A DNA stretch of 64,000 bases from Luzula sylvatica (lineage: Eukaryota > Streptophyta > Magnoliopsida > Poales > Juncaceae), in assembly GCA_946800325.1 (NCBI GenBank), contig OX326959.1, forward strand, positions 25,675,447-25,739,446, in the 5' to 3' direction. Within the stretch, counting starts at the first letter, position 1; each line of letters begins with the position of its first letter. Below, one piece after another: positions 36,455 through 49,109 of this stretch. The notes under the pieces are model-generated. The model saw only the letters and a program-made list of their open reading frames with translations, did not search any database and had not been told where the DNA came from. A program made the translations under genes and the position numbers.

Positions 36455-37139
36455 GGGGGATTTACATATTTACCCCTTGTTAAATTTAAAATTACATATT
36501 TACCCTTCTTAAAATTAAAATATCATATTTACCCTTTGTTAAATCTAAAATATCATATTTATCCAAAAATTAAAAACCGTCCAATTTCTCCGTTAAAACT
36601 AACGGCCAACCTTTAAATATTTTATCCTTTACATATTTACCTTTATAAAAACCTCAATATCATATTTACTCTTTTAAAAATAAAAATATCATATTCACCC
36701 TTTTCAAAATAAAAATGTCATTACTATAATATTATTTAAATTATAATTGGACAATCAAATTATAAAAAATATAATAGGATTTAGAAAACAGAGAAACTAA
36801 ATTACATTATTTTTTTTGTTTTAAATTGGACGGTAAATATGATATTTTGTTTCGAAAGGGTAAATATGATATCTTTGTTTTGAAAAGGGTAAATATGATA
36901 TTTTTATTTTTAAAAAGAATAAATATGATATTTTAGGTTTTTAGAAGGGTAATTATGTAAATGGTAAAATAGTAATTTTAAAGATTGACCGTTAGATTTA
37001 ACGGAGGAATTGGATGGTTTTTAATTTTTGGGTAAATATGATATTTTAGATTTAACAAAGGGTAAATTTGATATTTTCATTTTAAGAAGGGTAAATATGT
37101 AATTTTAGATTTAACAAGGGGTAAATATGTAAATTCCCC
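36455..37139. mobile_element. MULE-type MITE with long TIRs, 685 bp, 9-bp TSD
   Basis: The arms (36455-about 36720 and about 36835-37139) are inverted copies nearly 300 bp long, built from repeats of ggtaaatatgatatttt. The 9-bp direct repeat atttattta flanks it exactly (36446-36454 and 37140-37148). Long TIRs and a 9-bp duplication fit Mutator-like elements. Confidence 0.85.
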
Positions 37140-37489
37140 ATTTATTTAAGTAAACTAAGTCTAAAAATGTATCTGATCACTTGTATATATATATCTGAGA
37201 CTTGTAACCAATTCTACGTGCTTCGAGAGAGACGTGTGTCTCACTTCTCATCGGTGTTTGTATATCGTGTCATGCATGTATATATATGACCTATCTAAAT
37301 ATTTTATACTTACTAAACAAATACGACTTCCTGTAATTAGCTCTCGTGAAATTAATTGTAGCATCTGTCAATTAGCTAGAGTTGCACTTGCAATATTTGT
37401 GTGGTGGTTCATTTATAAACCACAAGTTCAACAATAAATCACTTCACTCTTAAGAAAAATGACATATCCTCACCTCATCTCCAAGAACC

Positions 37490-37625
37490 TTGATGACGTA
37501 AATATGATTTGACATCTTAATTTGGTGTTCAATCATAAATTAAAATAATCAAAATATAAATTAAAATGCTAAACATGTATTTATGTGTTAGTTTTTAAGT
37601 TGTTAAATCATATTTACGTCATCAA
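37490..37625. mobile_element. Small MITE, ~136 bp
   Basis: The ends ttgatgacgtaaatatgatt and its reverse complement aatcatatttacgtcatcaa enclose a short A+T-rich core. The arms pair over about 30 bp. Confidence 0.7.
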
Positions 37626-37682
37626 AATCCTAGGGAAAGAATATTAGAGAATGTACATCATTACTCTAAAACAAATAAAAGA

Positions 37683-37752
37683 AAATATTACATATATGTA
37701 CAACAATCTTTACAACTGGAGATATTGCAGCAATCTTTACAACTGGAGATAC
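37683..37752. repeat. 27-bp tandem duplication
   Basis: The phrase caatctttacaactggagat occurs twice in a row, near 37705 and 37732. Confidence 0.7.
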
Positions 37753-37837
37753 TCTTTTTCTTTAAACAAATGGTACATTTGAGGGATCTTGAAGGAATGG
37801 GAAAATATATATAGCCCCCCAAACTCAATAAATCATC

Positions 37838-37968
37838 TTTGATGCGTCAATCGATGATGATTTATTATATTGATTATTAATTTTAATTGAATAAATTAAA
37901 CTAAGCATTGAGTTGAGGGTTAATCAATCCAATCAACCCATTAAAACAGTCTCGATTGACGTATCAAA
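37838..37968. mobile_element. Small MITE, ~131 bp
   Basis: The 17-bp inverted ends are tttgatgcgtcaatcga and, on the opposite strand, tttgatacgtcaatcga. No target duplication was identified. Confidence 0.65.
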
Positions 37969-38164
37969 TATATGCATCAAGGATATGTGGGACTCCATAT
38001 CTAACCTCTTTTGGAATGCATGATACATCATATACATATACATGTATTTGATAATTCATGTATATGAATCTAAATTGTTTGATTAGTTGTATTTCAAAAT
38101 TATGTATATGAAATTCTTTATTTGATTCTTGATGCAAAATTCAAAATTTTAATATTTTAATATT

Positions 38165-38695
38165 TAATCTCTTATTGTATTATATTTTATTTTTGTATTA
38201 TATTTTATTGTTTTATATTATATTATGTTATGTTGTTTTATATTATATTATATTAAATTATTTATATTGTTGTATATTAAATTATATTATACTATATTAT
38301 ATTGTTTTATATTATATTATATTATATTATTTTGTTTTATATCATGTTATTGGTGTATCGTATCGTATTACATTATATTATATTATATTATATTATTTTA
38401 TATTATTTTATATTATTTTATATTATATTATTGAATATTGTATTGTTTTATATTATATTACATTGTTTTAAATTACATTGTATTGTTTTATATTATATTA
38501 TATTATATTATTTTATTTTATTTTATATTATATTATATCGGTTTCTATTATAGTATATTCTTTTGTATTATATTATATTATATTGTATTATATTATATTA
38601 TATTGTTTTATGTAATATTATATTATATTATATTATATTGTTTTATGTAATATTATATTATATTATATTATATTGTTTTATGTAATATTATATTA
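38165..38695. repeat. TATTA-type microsatellite array
   Basis: About 530 bp of tattatatta and tattttatta variants with a roughly 5-bp period. Long Tyr/Ile/Leu-rich open frames here are low-complexity artefacts. The array at 57600-58490 has the same composition on the opposite strand. Confidence 0.93.
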
Positions 38696-38699
38696 TTAT

Positions 38700-40309
38700 T
38701 CTATAATCTAATCTAATCATTATTTATTTATATAATTTGAAGAAATAATTTTATAATGAATACACGGATATAGCTTATCCATGTGTTTTGGAATACCAAA
38801 TTTTTTTGTGTATTCCAAAATTTATCCACGAATGTATGATTTCACCAAAATACACCAAATCAATCAGAGAATTTTGAGTATATATAAGTCCATTTGTTTT
38901 CAAATTAGAAATACACCGAAGATCATTCCTCAATCAAACATAACGTAACAAAATTAGCTTTCATAAATTGGTTAGGGGAATGGCTGGTTTATCCATAAAC
39001 AGTGTGCCGTACACTGCATTAAGTTGAATAACTAGTTAAGTTCTCCAAATTGGAAATTAATTGTCTATCAAGTTATCGACTAATCACATTACATAACTTT
39101 TCTATTTTGAATTTTCCAAGTTAAAAATTGAGCATTTTGTCAAATCAAATACACAAAAAAGTGACTACCAACCAATTATGGAACTCATATACAGTGAAAA
39201 TTATAAAAATGGAAAACAGCCAATTAAATAAGCCAGGTCAGCAAATTAAATGACGTGTCATATTCATGTTTGCTTAGTCCATCGTATTCGTATACGCATG
39301 TCGACTTAATAATTTCTAGAAAATATTGTGTAGAGTAGGTGAACTCCATTTTCCGTACACTTCATATGATAGAAAAGTGGTCAATAAATACATAAGAAAA
39401 AAATGTTTGGTTGGTTCCTTCAATTCGTTTCCATGTATTGTCAATTTATAATCAAATCAATAATAATTACGCATGTTTATCTTGATTTTTACCCTAATTA
39501 ATCGCGGCATTAGTATTTATTGAATGGAATTGATAGATAAAGCAACATTTATACTAATCAATACTCATAATATATATTTATGTAATTAAGCAGCTAATTA
39601 ACGTGGGCTAAGCAAAACCAAGCGTATACATGACGTCCTTGTTTAGGTGGGTGATTCCATTGGTAGAACTTAATTTTTAATTTTTAATTTAATTGAATGG
39701 TCTAAATTTATTTGCCATGAAAATATATAAATAAACTGTTGTAGAATTTCTCTATGCTAAACCTAATTATTTTATGAGACAGGCTATTTATTTTATGTGA
39801 TGGTCCATTGATCCTCTATCTGTTGGTTCACCTATCCGGAGTCGTCACGTGGTATTTATTCATGTAATTTTAAGGTATAATATAATATTACTCAAAAACA
39901 ATATTCAATAAAAAAGATAATGATATTGATGTTTAAAAATGTATATGTTATTTAAGTTATATGATATTGAAAATTTCAAATTAGAAATATCAATATTAAA
40001 AAATATATATTGCTATTAAAAAATATACTAATATATTTATAAAGGTATATTGTTATTAAAAAAATGTAATGTTAATAGATCGTATCAAAGATAAATTGAA
40101 GATCGATGTAGAACTTTGGAGACAGACAAACAAGAATATTGTGCACTGGAGGACGTCATATGTCTTTAGGAATGTAGTGGAACGATCACGCGGTTACGTC
40201 GGGATTGTCTTATTTTTATTTTTTATTATTCAATTATTTATTTTATATTCATATATTTGGTTATTTTAAACAATTAATTTGGATAATTAACGATCCACTT
40301 AAAGTATAT
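38700..40309. other. A+T-rich spacer
   Basis: No gene or defined element boundary was seen. A short inverted pair near 38790-38815 (tggaatacc..gtgtattcca) is noted. Confidence 0.35.
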
Positions 40310-40798
40310 TTAATATAGTTCGCAAAGTTGATCCGAATGCAAAAAACTAACTTGAGTAACCTGAATCCCGACCCGACCTTACTAAACATAATTTACAAAA
40401 ATTAAACAACCCGACTCGGACCGATCGGGATTAAATAACCCGAAATTATATATTTTATATAGTACTCGAACTTGACCCGATCCGAAACCGAGTAACCTGA
40501 GACCGAATATAACCCGAAAATATAAGACCATGATATAGAAAAGACATGTACTCTGAAAAATAAGTTCAGCTTATTTTTGTCCGAAATTGAAATGAACTCA
40601 AATCTAACATAACCTGAACCCGAAGAATTTGACCCTAACGTTTCATTTAACTTGAAAGAACCCGATCAAAATAAAACCCGAACACAAGCCGATCCGGTCC
40701 GAATTGAGTTTACCCGAATATGATTCGGACAAAAAAAATACTCAAACCTGAAAATATCCACCCGATTATGACCCAACCTGATCGATTTGCCACCTCTA
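40310..40798. repeat. acccga-motif repeat, probable hAT-type MITE
   Basis: The motif acccga and variants (cccgac, acctga) recur more than 20 times. The right end reads gatttgccacctctaat, whose complement (agaggtggcaaatc) resembles known plant TE termini. The left end is not clear. Confidence 0.5.
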
Positions 40799-40969
40799 AT
40801 ATTTAATAAATACCACATATTGATAGTTAATTAGTACAAACGAATTAAACATACATGGTAAGTCACTATAAATCGACATTTACATGTTAATTATACATTA
40901 ACTAAATTGTTAATTATTCTAATTAATTATTATTGGAATTCACTTTAAAATATTAAGGTAAATTTAGAG

Positions 40970-41064
40970 ACAAAAAAATGAGTAAATGAAGAAGACTCGT
41001 GGTCCTCCATTCATCTCCATTCGTTGGTGTCAATTTAACTGAACCCACAACCTCTCACAACGAT
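40970..41064 (-). mobile_element. Decayed second copy of the SINE
   Basis: It matches 36258-36345 over the tail and B-box half: caaaaaaatgagtaaatg, gaagactcg.ggtcctccatt, attcgttggtgtcaat and acccacaacctctcacaac. The A-box half is missing. Confidence 0.75.
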
Positions 41065-42056
41065 TGGCTATGTTTAGGGACACATATCAAACCTCTTTTA
41101 TTAATCATGCATCAAGATTTGTACAATCCTACTTACGAATTGTGAGAGCAATCTCTTTTTAAGGAAATTCAAAATTCTAGTTAACATGATCTACAAGTTT
41201 CTGATTGGTTGAAAATCGGGGTAGCTTACTAAAACAACCACACTTGAACTAAGTAACCAACTCTCTAGTGTGAAAGTTTTGAAAGAAAAAGATGAATTAT
41301 GGAGACCAAACAAATTCCAAGTCTTCATCCTAACACTAGTTAAGTAAAAATTGGAAGAGTACTAAAGTCAACACCAGAAACCCACAATCTCTATCCCACA
41401 TATTTTGTATCTATTTGATCCAATTGTCTAAAAGAAAAGCCAACAATGAAGCCAAAATTTATGTAAAACAGACCTAATTCATGATAATTCAGTAAGAAAT
41501 TCTCAATATTTTTTTTATCTTGTTAAATCATGTGAAAAGAAGTACAAAAGATTTGCTCAACTTACACTCACTTTCTTTACTTGCCTTATTCAAACTACAT
41601 GACTTGTAACTTTAGATAAATACGGCAATTTATTTGAAAATATCACGATTCTCTAGAAAATGAGAGAAGTCTCTGTACTGTACCAACTCTCTATCTTCTT
41701 CTTTTTTTCGTAATCAATTAATCATGCTTACGTGCTGATTTATTTACTAGTAATACAGCCATACAACCATACAGGCCCTCAACTAAGTTTTCCTTTTCAA
41801 AATTTGACTTTCTTCCCCTATAAACCCCTCAAATTTTAAAAATTTGACTGTTTACCAATTTTTACCAGTAGCCACATCGCGCACCAACCCTAGAAATAGA
41901 TGACTTTTTTGCTCACCAGCACTTACATGCCTTGTTAATCACAAACACCTACTTTGTTTACCATAAAGACACTAAGCTTATAAATACACCTTAAACTCTC
42001 ATTTCTCTTCTTCAATTTCTTCATTTACTTCTCCTCCATTGCACCCATAACAAACC
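41065..42056 (+). other. Upstream region of the second ZAT-like gene
   Basis: No element or other gene was seen. The proximal 180 bp is less A+T-rich and ends in a C/T-rich leader (ctcccattgcacccat-like) before the ATG. Confidence 0.4.
41979..41986 (+). promoter_or_regulatory. TATA box of the second ZAT-like gene
   Basis: TATAAATA lies 71 bp upstream of the ATG at 42057, a spacing that leaves a leader of about 40 nt. Confidence 0.75.
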
Positions 42057-42518
42057 ATGACCTCCATGAAGAGACCTATGAGTCAACAAGGCGATACGAA
42101 TGAACCAATAGAAAACTGCCAAGTGGCAAAGACTCTGCTGCTTCTTTCTCGCGGTCGTCAAGAGCGTGTTTTCGAGTGCAAGACTTGTAACCGTCAATTC
42201 CCGACTTTTCAAGCTCTCGGAGGCCACAGAGCTAGCCACAAGAAACCACGCCACGTAGGAACCGAGGATGTACAGGTGTCTTTGGAACCAAGAAAGCCGC
42301 GTGTACACGAGTGCTCCGTTTGCGGACTGGAGTTCTCCATTGGTCAGGCTTTGGGCGGACACATGAGGCGACACAGGGCGAACGGAGACGTGAAACGAGT
42401 AGAGCCGTTAATAAAAAAAAGTTTCGTTTTGAATTTGGATTTGAATTTGGCTCCACCTGAGGTTGATTTGGAGTTGCGCCTTATGGACAAAGTCCGGTTT
42501 GTAGAGAGGTTACATTAG
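42057..42518 (+). CDS. C2H2 zinc-finger repressor, ZAT11/ZAT18 type, 153 aa
   Basis: This intronless gene encodes a complete protein of the C1-2i class. It has a conserved N-terminal leucine box (VAKTLLLLS, residues 23-31), two QALGGH zinc fingers (C41-H61 and C86-H106) and a C-terminal EAR repression motif (LNLDLNLAPP, about 125-134). Members of this family are small nuclear repressors induced by stress; the EAR motif recruits co-repressors. The start is the first ATG after the leader, with a TATA box 71 bp upstream. It is a paralogue of the gene at 19737-20147, with the same fingers but a different C-terminus. The family is certain; ZAT11 versus ZAT18 cannot be settled here. Confidence 0.94.
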   Translation: MTSMKRPMSQQGDTNEPIENCQVAKTLLLLSRGRQERVFECKTCNRQFPTFQALGGHRASHKKPRHVGTEDVQVSLEPRKPRVHECSVCGLEFSIGQALGGHMRRHRANGDVKRVEPLIKKSFVLNLDLNLAPPEVDLELRLMDKVRFVERLH

Positions 42519-43269
42519 ATTTAGTTGAAAATGTGAATTAGATACCTGACATTCAATACTAGTTCATGTTTTTGTTTTATGTTCGATATGTACATTTATT
42601 CTTGATATTTTTTAAATAAGTATTCATACATAAACATAAGGGCATATAGATTGTATATATGGTCCTCGACGCTTGATTATTTTGCTTTTCTTAATATATA
42701 TACAGGATTCTAAATTTTGGTCTTATAATTAGTTTCTTAATTTTACATGATAAATGAACAAAAAGAAGAGGTGCTATTGGTAGTATTTAGGGGTGTCGCC
42801 GAGGTAGGTTCGGGGCGGGAATTAGAGCGATCCGACTAATTCGGGACTCGGATTCCTCACGGGGATTTATGCCCGCGAAAAATAATAAAGGGTGATTCCA
42901 TGATAGGACTAGATATGAACATAACATAGCAAATTACAATACAAACCTTTTTCTTTTAACTCAACAAGCCACTAACATCGCTTTAAAACACATAATTTAA
43001 ACCAAATTACTACATGACATCGCTTTAAAACATATCAATTGTGTTTTTAAAGGATTGTTTGTAGCTTTGTTGTTTTTATTTTTACATTTATTACATATAC
43101 ACAGATATACTCAAATACAAATTGATATGCAATTAGTCTTGAAAAAATCATCAAACTTATTTGCAATGATTGAATTTAACCCAAACCAAAAACCAATAAT
43201 TCAAATAAAACCACATTTCAAATGCCTCCACATTTGTTTCCAATATCCAAATCCAAATCCAAATTCAGT
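42519..43269. other. Convergent spacer between ZAT-like and OGDH genes
   Basis: A C+G-rich block at 42785-42885 (aggggtgtcgccgaggtagg...) looks like a TE end related to those with ggtggc termini. The rest is A+T-rich and should hold the 3' UTRs of both genes. Confidence 0.4.
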
Positions 43270-46200
43270 TTAATAAGGATAATTTATAGGCTCAACTTGC
43301 AAGGCCTTGTGTACAAGCCAAGTTTGTTCTTGCACATGGACCGAGTAAAATCCAGTTGCAGTGGCTGCAGATGGGCCTCGGCCCACGTATTTAATGTCCT
43401 CTATGGACCCTCTATTCAATGCTTTCATAGCCGTGGACAAACGTGGTGTAACATAATTATAAGCACCCATGTTCATTGGCTCTTCTTGACACCACACTAT
43501 CTCTGCGTCTAAATTATCATAATAAAAACAATATTTTCATTTTAGTAAATTATTAGGTTAATTAAGGTAATAATTGAGATGTGTACTTGGATATCGATTT
43601 AATTCACGTTGAATTAAATCGTATGGAAAAGGACAAAGTTGTTCGATCCTGCAAATCGCTACGTCCTTACGGTTCGTTTTCTTTCTTTCTTCGTCCAACT
43701 CGTAATAAACCTACATAAAATAAATGAACAAGCAAATGAGTAACGAAATAAATTAGTATGTTATATTGACGAACGAAATTACCTTTCCGGAACATAGAAT
43801 GAGGCGAGCAATGCCTTCTTCGAGGTCGTTATGGTGATTTTCATCTTTGATTAGGCGCTTAAAGCGCGTCCCTTGTTTATCGAAACCAGGGTGACCCATT
43901 TGATCGTCGAATTCAGATAAGTGAGATTTACAGTCTTTGTGACGGAGGAGATTCTTCGGTGACATCACTATTAGAGGCTTTCGAAAATCTCTATGTATCT
44001 AAATTTAAAAATATATATTTAGTGATAAATAAATAAATAGTCCTTATTTAGTAGTTTTTCAATGTGAAAATTTGATGACGGATCTATTTTGTACGATCCC
44101 GGCCTCTGTTTATGCCGGCCGTTGATTTTTTTTATGAGAAGATGTTGAAAGTTGAAACATGTTAATTGAGGGTAAACTGGAAGCTTGATAGCACAATTGA
44201 TAGTAAAATTGAGGGTTATTAAGACTCAAATGAGTATTAATTGAAGTATAATTTCACAATTTGTTGCATCGTCGATGACTTGCTCTTCGCTGCAACACTT
44301 TGCACTGTTGCTAGGTGTTCATTAATCACTTCAAATATTTGGAGGGCCCCACAAATTAGTCCTATAATCCTATTCCCCACCTATACGGCCAATAAGTAGG
44401 ACCAAATATATTGGTATAAAAAGAGAGTGCCAAATATATTGGAATAATGTTTTGGAAGGGGAAAAGTAATGCTTTGAGATTTGAATTTTGAAAAATAATC
44501 GTTCCTTATGTATTTAAATAAAAGGATGTTAGGTAGTTATTATGTTAAAATGTAAAGGATGGATTACATATAAGGACAATTTCGTATGTATTTCTCCAAA
44601 TTCAAAACATATGAAATTTTCCCCTAAAACTCAGAATTGTTAAAAAATATGAAACATACATACTTGTGTTTTAAATGGGTAAATATGAAATTTTGAGTTA
44701 TTTGATAATAAGATAATTCAATATATTTTAAAAAAAAATTACCTGTCTACGAAGAACATGGAAATAATTAGCGGGCGTGGTGACATTAACTACTTGCCAA
44801 TTGCACTCTTGTATTTGCTTATTTAATGTCGGTTCAATTTCGGGTATGACATATGGATTATCATCACTCATCTAACAAAAAAAGTAAAGAATTAAAATCA
44901 ATATATATTAGTTTTGCAGGTCTGTTCATGATAATTGAAGTTTTGAAAGGGTACATGTGAAATTCCACCCAAAAATCCATTTTTAAGAAAGATAAAAGAG
45001 ATACTACCTGGAGATAACGTTCGAGGCGAGCGCTAGAATGTTCAGGACCTTGGCCATCATACCCATGAGGTAGTAAAACAACAAGTCCATTCTGGCGAAG
45101 CCATTTTGATTCGCCGCTACTTATAAATTGATCAAATATAACTTGTGCTCCATTTGCGAAATCCCCAAATTGGGCCTCCCAAATCACGAGAGAGTTAGGG
45201 TTTTCCATCGAATATCCCAGCTCAAACCCTAACACCGCAAACTCCGATAAGGAACTGCAAATTATCAAACCATAACAAGATCAGATATATAAGCTACTAA
45301 AATACAATGTGACTATATAAGCATGATATAGATTCAATCAAAACCTGTTACAGATAGTAAACATCTCTGGATTCTTATTCTTGGCAATATGATTAAGAGA
45401 GCAATATTTGTCCCCAGTAACTTGGTCATGAATAACTGAGTGTCGATGAGTAAACGTGCCTCTCTCCACATCTTGACCACTTAATCTTACATGATTTCCT
45501 TCGATAAGTAATGTAGCGAAGGCAAGAGCTTCCCCAACTGCCCAGTCAACCCCCTCGCCGGTCCTTATCATTTCCGCACGAAGTTCCATAATCTTCTTCA
45601 CTCTTGGGTGTGGCTTAAAGGTTTCGGGTATAGTCGTCATTGCTAGCCCAACCTGTTTGAGTATCTCAGGTTTCACTCTGTAAATAAAATAGTTAGTGTA
45701 GCTTCATTTAAATTCCTCTTTATTACACACCATACAATATGACATAACTTAAGATAAGATAACAATATAATATAATTTTACTTTATACCCTGTATTTCGG
45801 ATGCGGGAGATCTGTTCAGGGGAACTGAACCCGTACCAATTGTCAGAAAGCCAGTCCATTTTTTCGGGCACGTAATCTTTACTATTCAAAAACTCTTCGT
45901 TCAAAATACCATTCACTCTCTTTTTTAACTCATTCAATCGCTCTATAGTAACCTTCCCATCTTCTAGAAGTTTTTTCTCGTATATTTTCAGTGTATTCGG
46001 ATGACGGTTTATCCTCTATTTCAAAAAAATATATATAAATAAAATATCTTTTTTTTTCAAATAAAATGAAATTAATTAACTAATATGTCGGACCTGGTAC
46101 ATTAAAGGTTGGGTAAACAAAGGCTCGTCGATCTCATTATGGCCAAATCTTCTATAACAAACTAAATCAACGACGACATCTGAATGAAACCTCTGTCTCC

Positions 46201-47638
46201 ACTCGGCCGCCAACTGGCAAACATGCACGACGGCCTCGAGATCATCTCCATTGACATGGAAAATGGGCGCGTCCAATGCTTTCGCCACATCAGTACAATA
46301 CTCGGAAGATCTTCCGTCTTTGGGATTGGTAGTGAAAGCCACTTGGTTATTGAGAACTATATGTATAGTCCCTCCTATCGTATAATTTTCCAAAGCGCTT
46401 AAATGCAAAGTCTCGTACACCACCCCTTGCCCTGCGAAACTACCATCGCCGTGAAGTAATACACCCATCACTGCCTTTCTATTTAAATCGTTTGAATAAT
46501 ATTGTTTTGCGCGAGCTTTTCCGACCACAACTGGATCCGCGGCTTCTAAGTGACTCGGGTTAGCAAGCAATGACATATGGATCCATTTACCGTTACGTGT
46601 CGGCCTATCATAGGACGTGCCGAGATGGTATTTTACATCGCCGGTTCCGGTATATAAACCCTTGCCATCTTTTATTGGTTTTGTACCGCCGCTAAATTCG
46701 CTGAAGATATGCTTAAAAGGTTTTCGAAAAACATTTCCGAGTACATTTAATCGCCCTCTATGCGACATTCCCATCACTACGCTCTCGACTCCTAAATTGG
46801 CCGCTATGTCGATCATTTCCTTCATTCCGGGTATGAGAGCTTCGGCGCCCTCTAACCCGAACCTCTTGGCCGATCCCCATTTTGTGTCTAGAAATTTCTC
46901 GAAAAGCGTGCTCCATATGAGGCGGTCTAGCATTACCTCACGCTCCTCGGGACTATATTCTCTCGGTTTAGGCGTCTCGATTTTCTCTCTCAACCAATTG
47001 CACTTCTCTCTATCTCGTATCTGCATGTATTCATACCCAATGGACCCGCAATAGGCTTGCTCCAACCGGTTCAGAATCGATCTGAGAGTCTGAACCGGCC
47101 GGTTTTCCGATAAAAAACCGGACATTTGCCAAACCCCCAAGAAAAATTCCCGGTCCAAATCGGATTGAGTAAACCCATAGAAACCCGGGTCCAAATCAGC
47201 GGGGATTTTTCGCTGTTCTAAGCTTAACGGGTCTAGTTTAGCCTTCATGTGCCCGTTGACTTGGTAAGCCCTGACAAGGAGCAATAACTGCATGCTTTCT
47301 TGAATTGTTTGGCCTGAGATACCTGGTGACGTGGAAGTAGCCTGGCCCACAAAATTTCTGAAGAAGTTGTCCCATGATTCATCTACACTCGTAGGATCAG
47401 ATTCCCAAGCTCGTTGGAGCTCTTCCAAGTAGACACTGCTCGTACCGTTCAAGAAACTGTCAGTTAAACGGGAGAGAGGTACGGCTTTTGGTGGCGGTGC
47501 GGAGTAAAAACGAGCGAAGGACCGGTACGGTGGGGAAGAAGCTGGTCTGGTACTGATAAACTGGTACCAGCGAGCGTCGGTTATGTTTCTTCTCAGGGAA
47601 AGTCTTGAGAGAGTCGAGGCAGCACGAAACGACGACAT
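43270..47638 (-). CDS. OGDH: 2-oxoglutarate dehydrogenase E1 subunit, mitochondrial
   Basis: Eight coding exons were read from the minus strand: 47638-46094, 46015-45789, 45677-45345, 45254-45008, 44871-44743, 43998-43783, 43710-43587 and 43508-43270. They sum to 3060 nt, giving 1019 aa, the usual plant length, and every junction is GT-AG and in frame. E1 decarboxylates 2-oxoglutarate with thiamine diphosphate in the TCA cycle and passes the succinyl group to the E2 lipoyl domain. Visible are an Arg/Ser-rich presequence for mitochondrial import (about residues 1-45), the E1 N-terminal helix ([14 protein letters not shown]), the thiamine site (GDGSFAGQG, about 395-403, and NNQVAFTT), HNEIDEP, and the C-terminal transketolase-like part with GEALAFA and [16 protein letters not shown]. 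No damage is seen. The upstream leader has a (CT)n run at 47863-47894. Confidence 0.96.
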
Positions 47639-47860
47639 GGATTTTTGTTGGATTCTTACGAAACTAATTAACTGATTTGGATCAAACCTGTATGAGAAGA
47701 AAAAAACAATGTGTTGAGAAGAAAAAGAGATTAATTAATCATAGAATTCATTTGTCAAACCTTCAATGGCAATTGGAATTTCCTAGAGCTTTCTCTTCTC
47801 GTATCTTCTTCATCTTTCCTCTCCTCTCTTTCTGGAAGCAACTGAAAGCAACTGAAGATA

Positions 47861-47896
<36 letters not shown>

Positions 47897-48092
47897 ATTG
47901 AACTCTGCTTTATAGTAACGAATATCGGGTGCAAACCCAATAAATTTTTCAGTATCCCCTACCCGATTTGAATCAGGAATAATAATCTGAACTTGGTCTA
48001 AGCCTCATGTGGTATAATGTGAGAGCCATATTGGATGGTCTATTAAAACAGGGGCAGAATGTTATTGTTTCATGTACAACTGTCAGAATACC
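47639..48092 (-). other. 5' UTR and promoter side of the OGDH gene
   Basis: The leader includes a GA/CT dinucleotide run (47863-47894), common in plant 5' UTRs. No clear TATA box was seen. The region ends at the target duplication of a MULE at 48093. Confidence 0.5.
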
Positions 48093-48275
48093 ATTTCATT
48101 GCCAATAAAATTATGCAGCACGCATGAAAGAGCACGCATGAAAAAGTTTGTCACGACAGCTTTTCTAACGGATGTTATAACTCTATTTGATGAACCCGTT
48201 AAGAAAGGAGCCCGTTAAGAAAGATATACTCTTTCTCTCACGATAACAAATGAAATAAATGAAAAAAAAAACACC

Positions 48276-48479
48276 ATGGTTTCCCTTTCTCTCTCAGTAA
48301 CCCAACGACGAAGAAGTAATCGCCTCTCTTTCCCTCTCAAATCGCGGAGCCAAAGAAGACACCGCCGCTACCAACTCGAGAACGCAATCTCTTCAGATCT
48401 AGACAAAGAGAGCGGGACCACCGCAACCAAAGAGAGCTCTTCAGATCTAGATAAAGAGAGCGCGACCACCGCCACTTGA
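48276..48479 (+). other. Low-complexity open frame with a 48-bp tandem repeat
   Basis: A 67-codon frame spans 2.5 copies of a unit with ctcttcagatct and aaagagagcg. I see no known domain. It sits where the 5' UTR or first exon of the captured G-alpha-like gene would lie, and it is probably not a protein gene. Confidence 0.3.
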
Positions 48480-48710
48480 GAGAGCTCTTCAGATCTAAAT
48501 ATCGTCGATTTGAAGAAATCAGTTTTTATCTGGTACAAAATCAGTCTTTTTTTGTTCGCAAATCAGTCTTATCAAGTTTCGATTTCTTAGATACATACCT
48601 ATTTTTGCTAATACTGAAGAAAATTTGGTACGGATGAAATTCTATTCTTGTAAGTGTTATTATTAGCAATTAATGGTAAATAACTCTTAATTCACGATTT
48701 GTGTTTACAG

Positions 48711-49109
48711 ACTGTGGAAATCAATCGAAGAATTTTGCAAGAAACAAAGGCTGACCAACATAGTCATAGACTCTTGCTCCTTGGTAAAATTGCTAATGCA
48801 CTTTACCTTTTTTCTATTGTTAAAATTTGTCGAATTACTCTTTTTTTATCATAATTTTCTTCTCGAGGTGCTGGAGAATCAGGAAAATGCACAATCATTA
48901 AGCAGGTGAGCGAGTCCTTATAGTCAATCATTTATGAATTTGCATATATAACCTCAAATAAATTCTTATTGGAAACAATACATTTCGGATAAAGCTTCTT
49001 TTTCATAGAAATATTTATTCGGAGTCCTCGAAACATTTCATGATGGTGCAATGGAACTAGCTCAAGTTGAATCGGAGTCCTCGAAATATTTAATCGCACC
49101 TGTTACAAG
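48711..49109 (+). pseudogene. G-protein alpha subunit fragment (GPA1-like)
   Basis: Three exon-like pieces keep intron borders: 48711-48783, 48868-48905 and about 49009-49109. The first two join in frame to give RRILQETKADQHS..RLLLLGAGESGKCTIIKQ, the start of a heterotrimeric G-alpha protein with its P-loop. The usual serine of GESGKS is cysteine here. The third piece, with FHDGAMELAQVES and SSKY, matches the later helical-domain start, but one or more exons between are missing. Retained introns mean the fragment came from genomic DNA and not from a processed transcript. It lacks the G3-G5 motifs and cannot be a working G protein. Confidence 0.75.

Noticed and set aside
38175..38650. Tyr/Ile/Leu-rich open frames that look like membrane proteins
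   Set aside because: They are translations of a TATTA microsatellite; the same holds for 57563-58426 on the minus strand.
46184..47054. Plus-strand open frames of 72 and 145 codons
   Set aside because: They are antisense shadows of the first OGDH exon.
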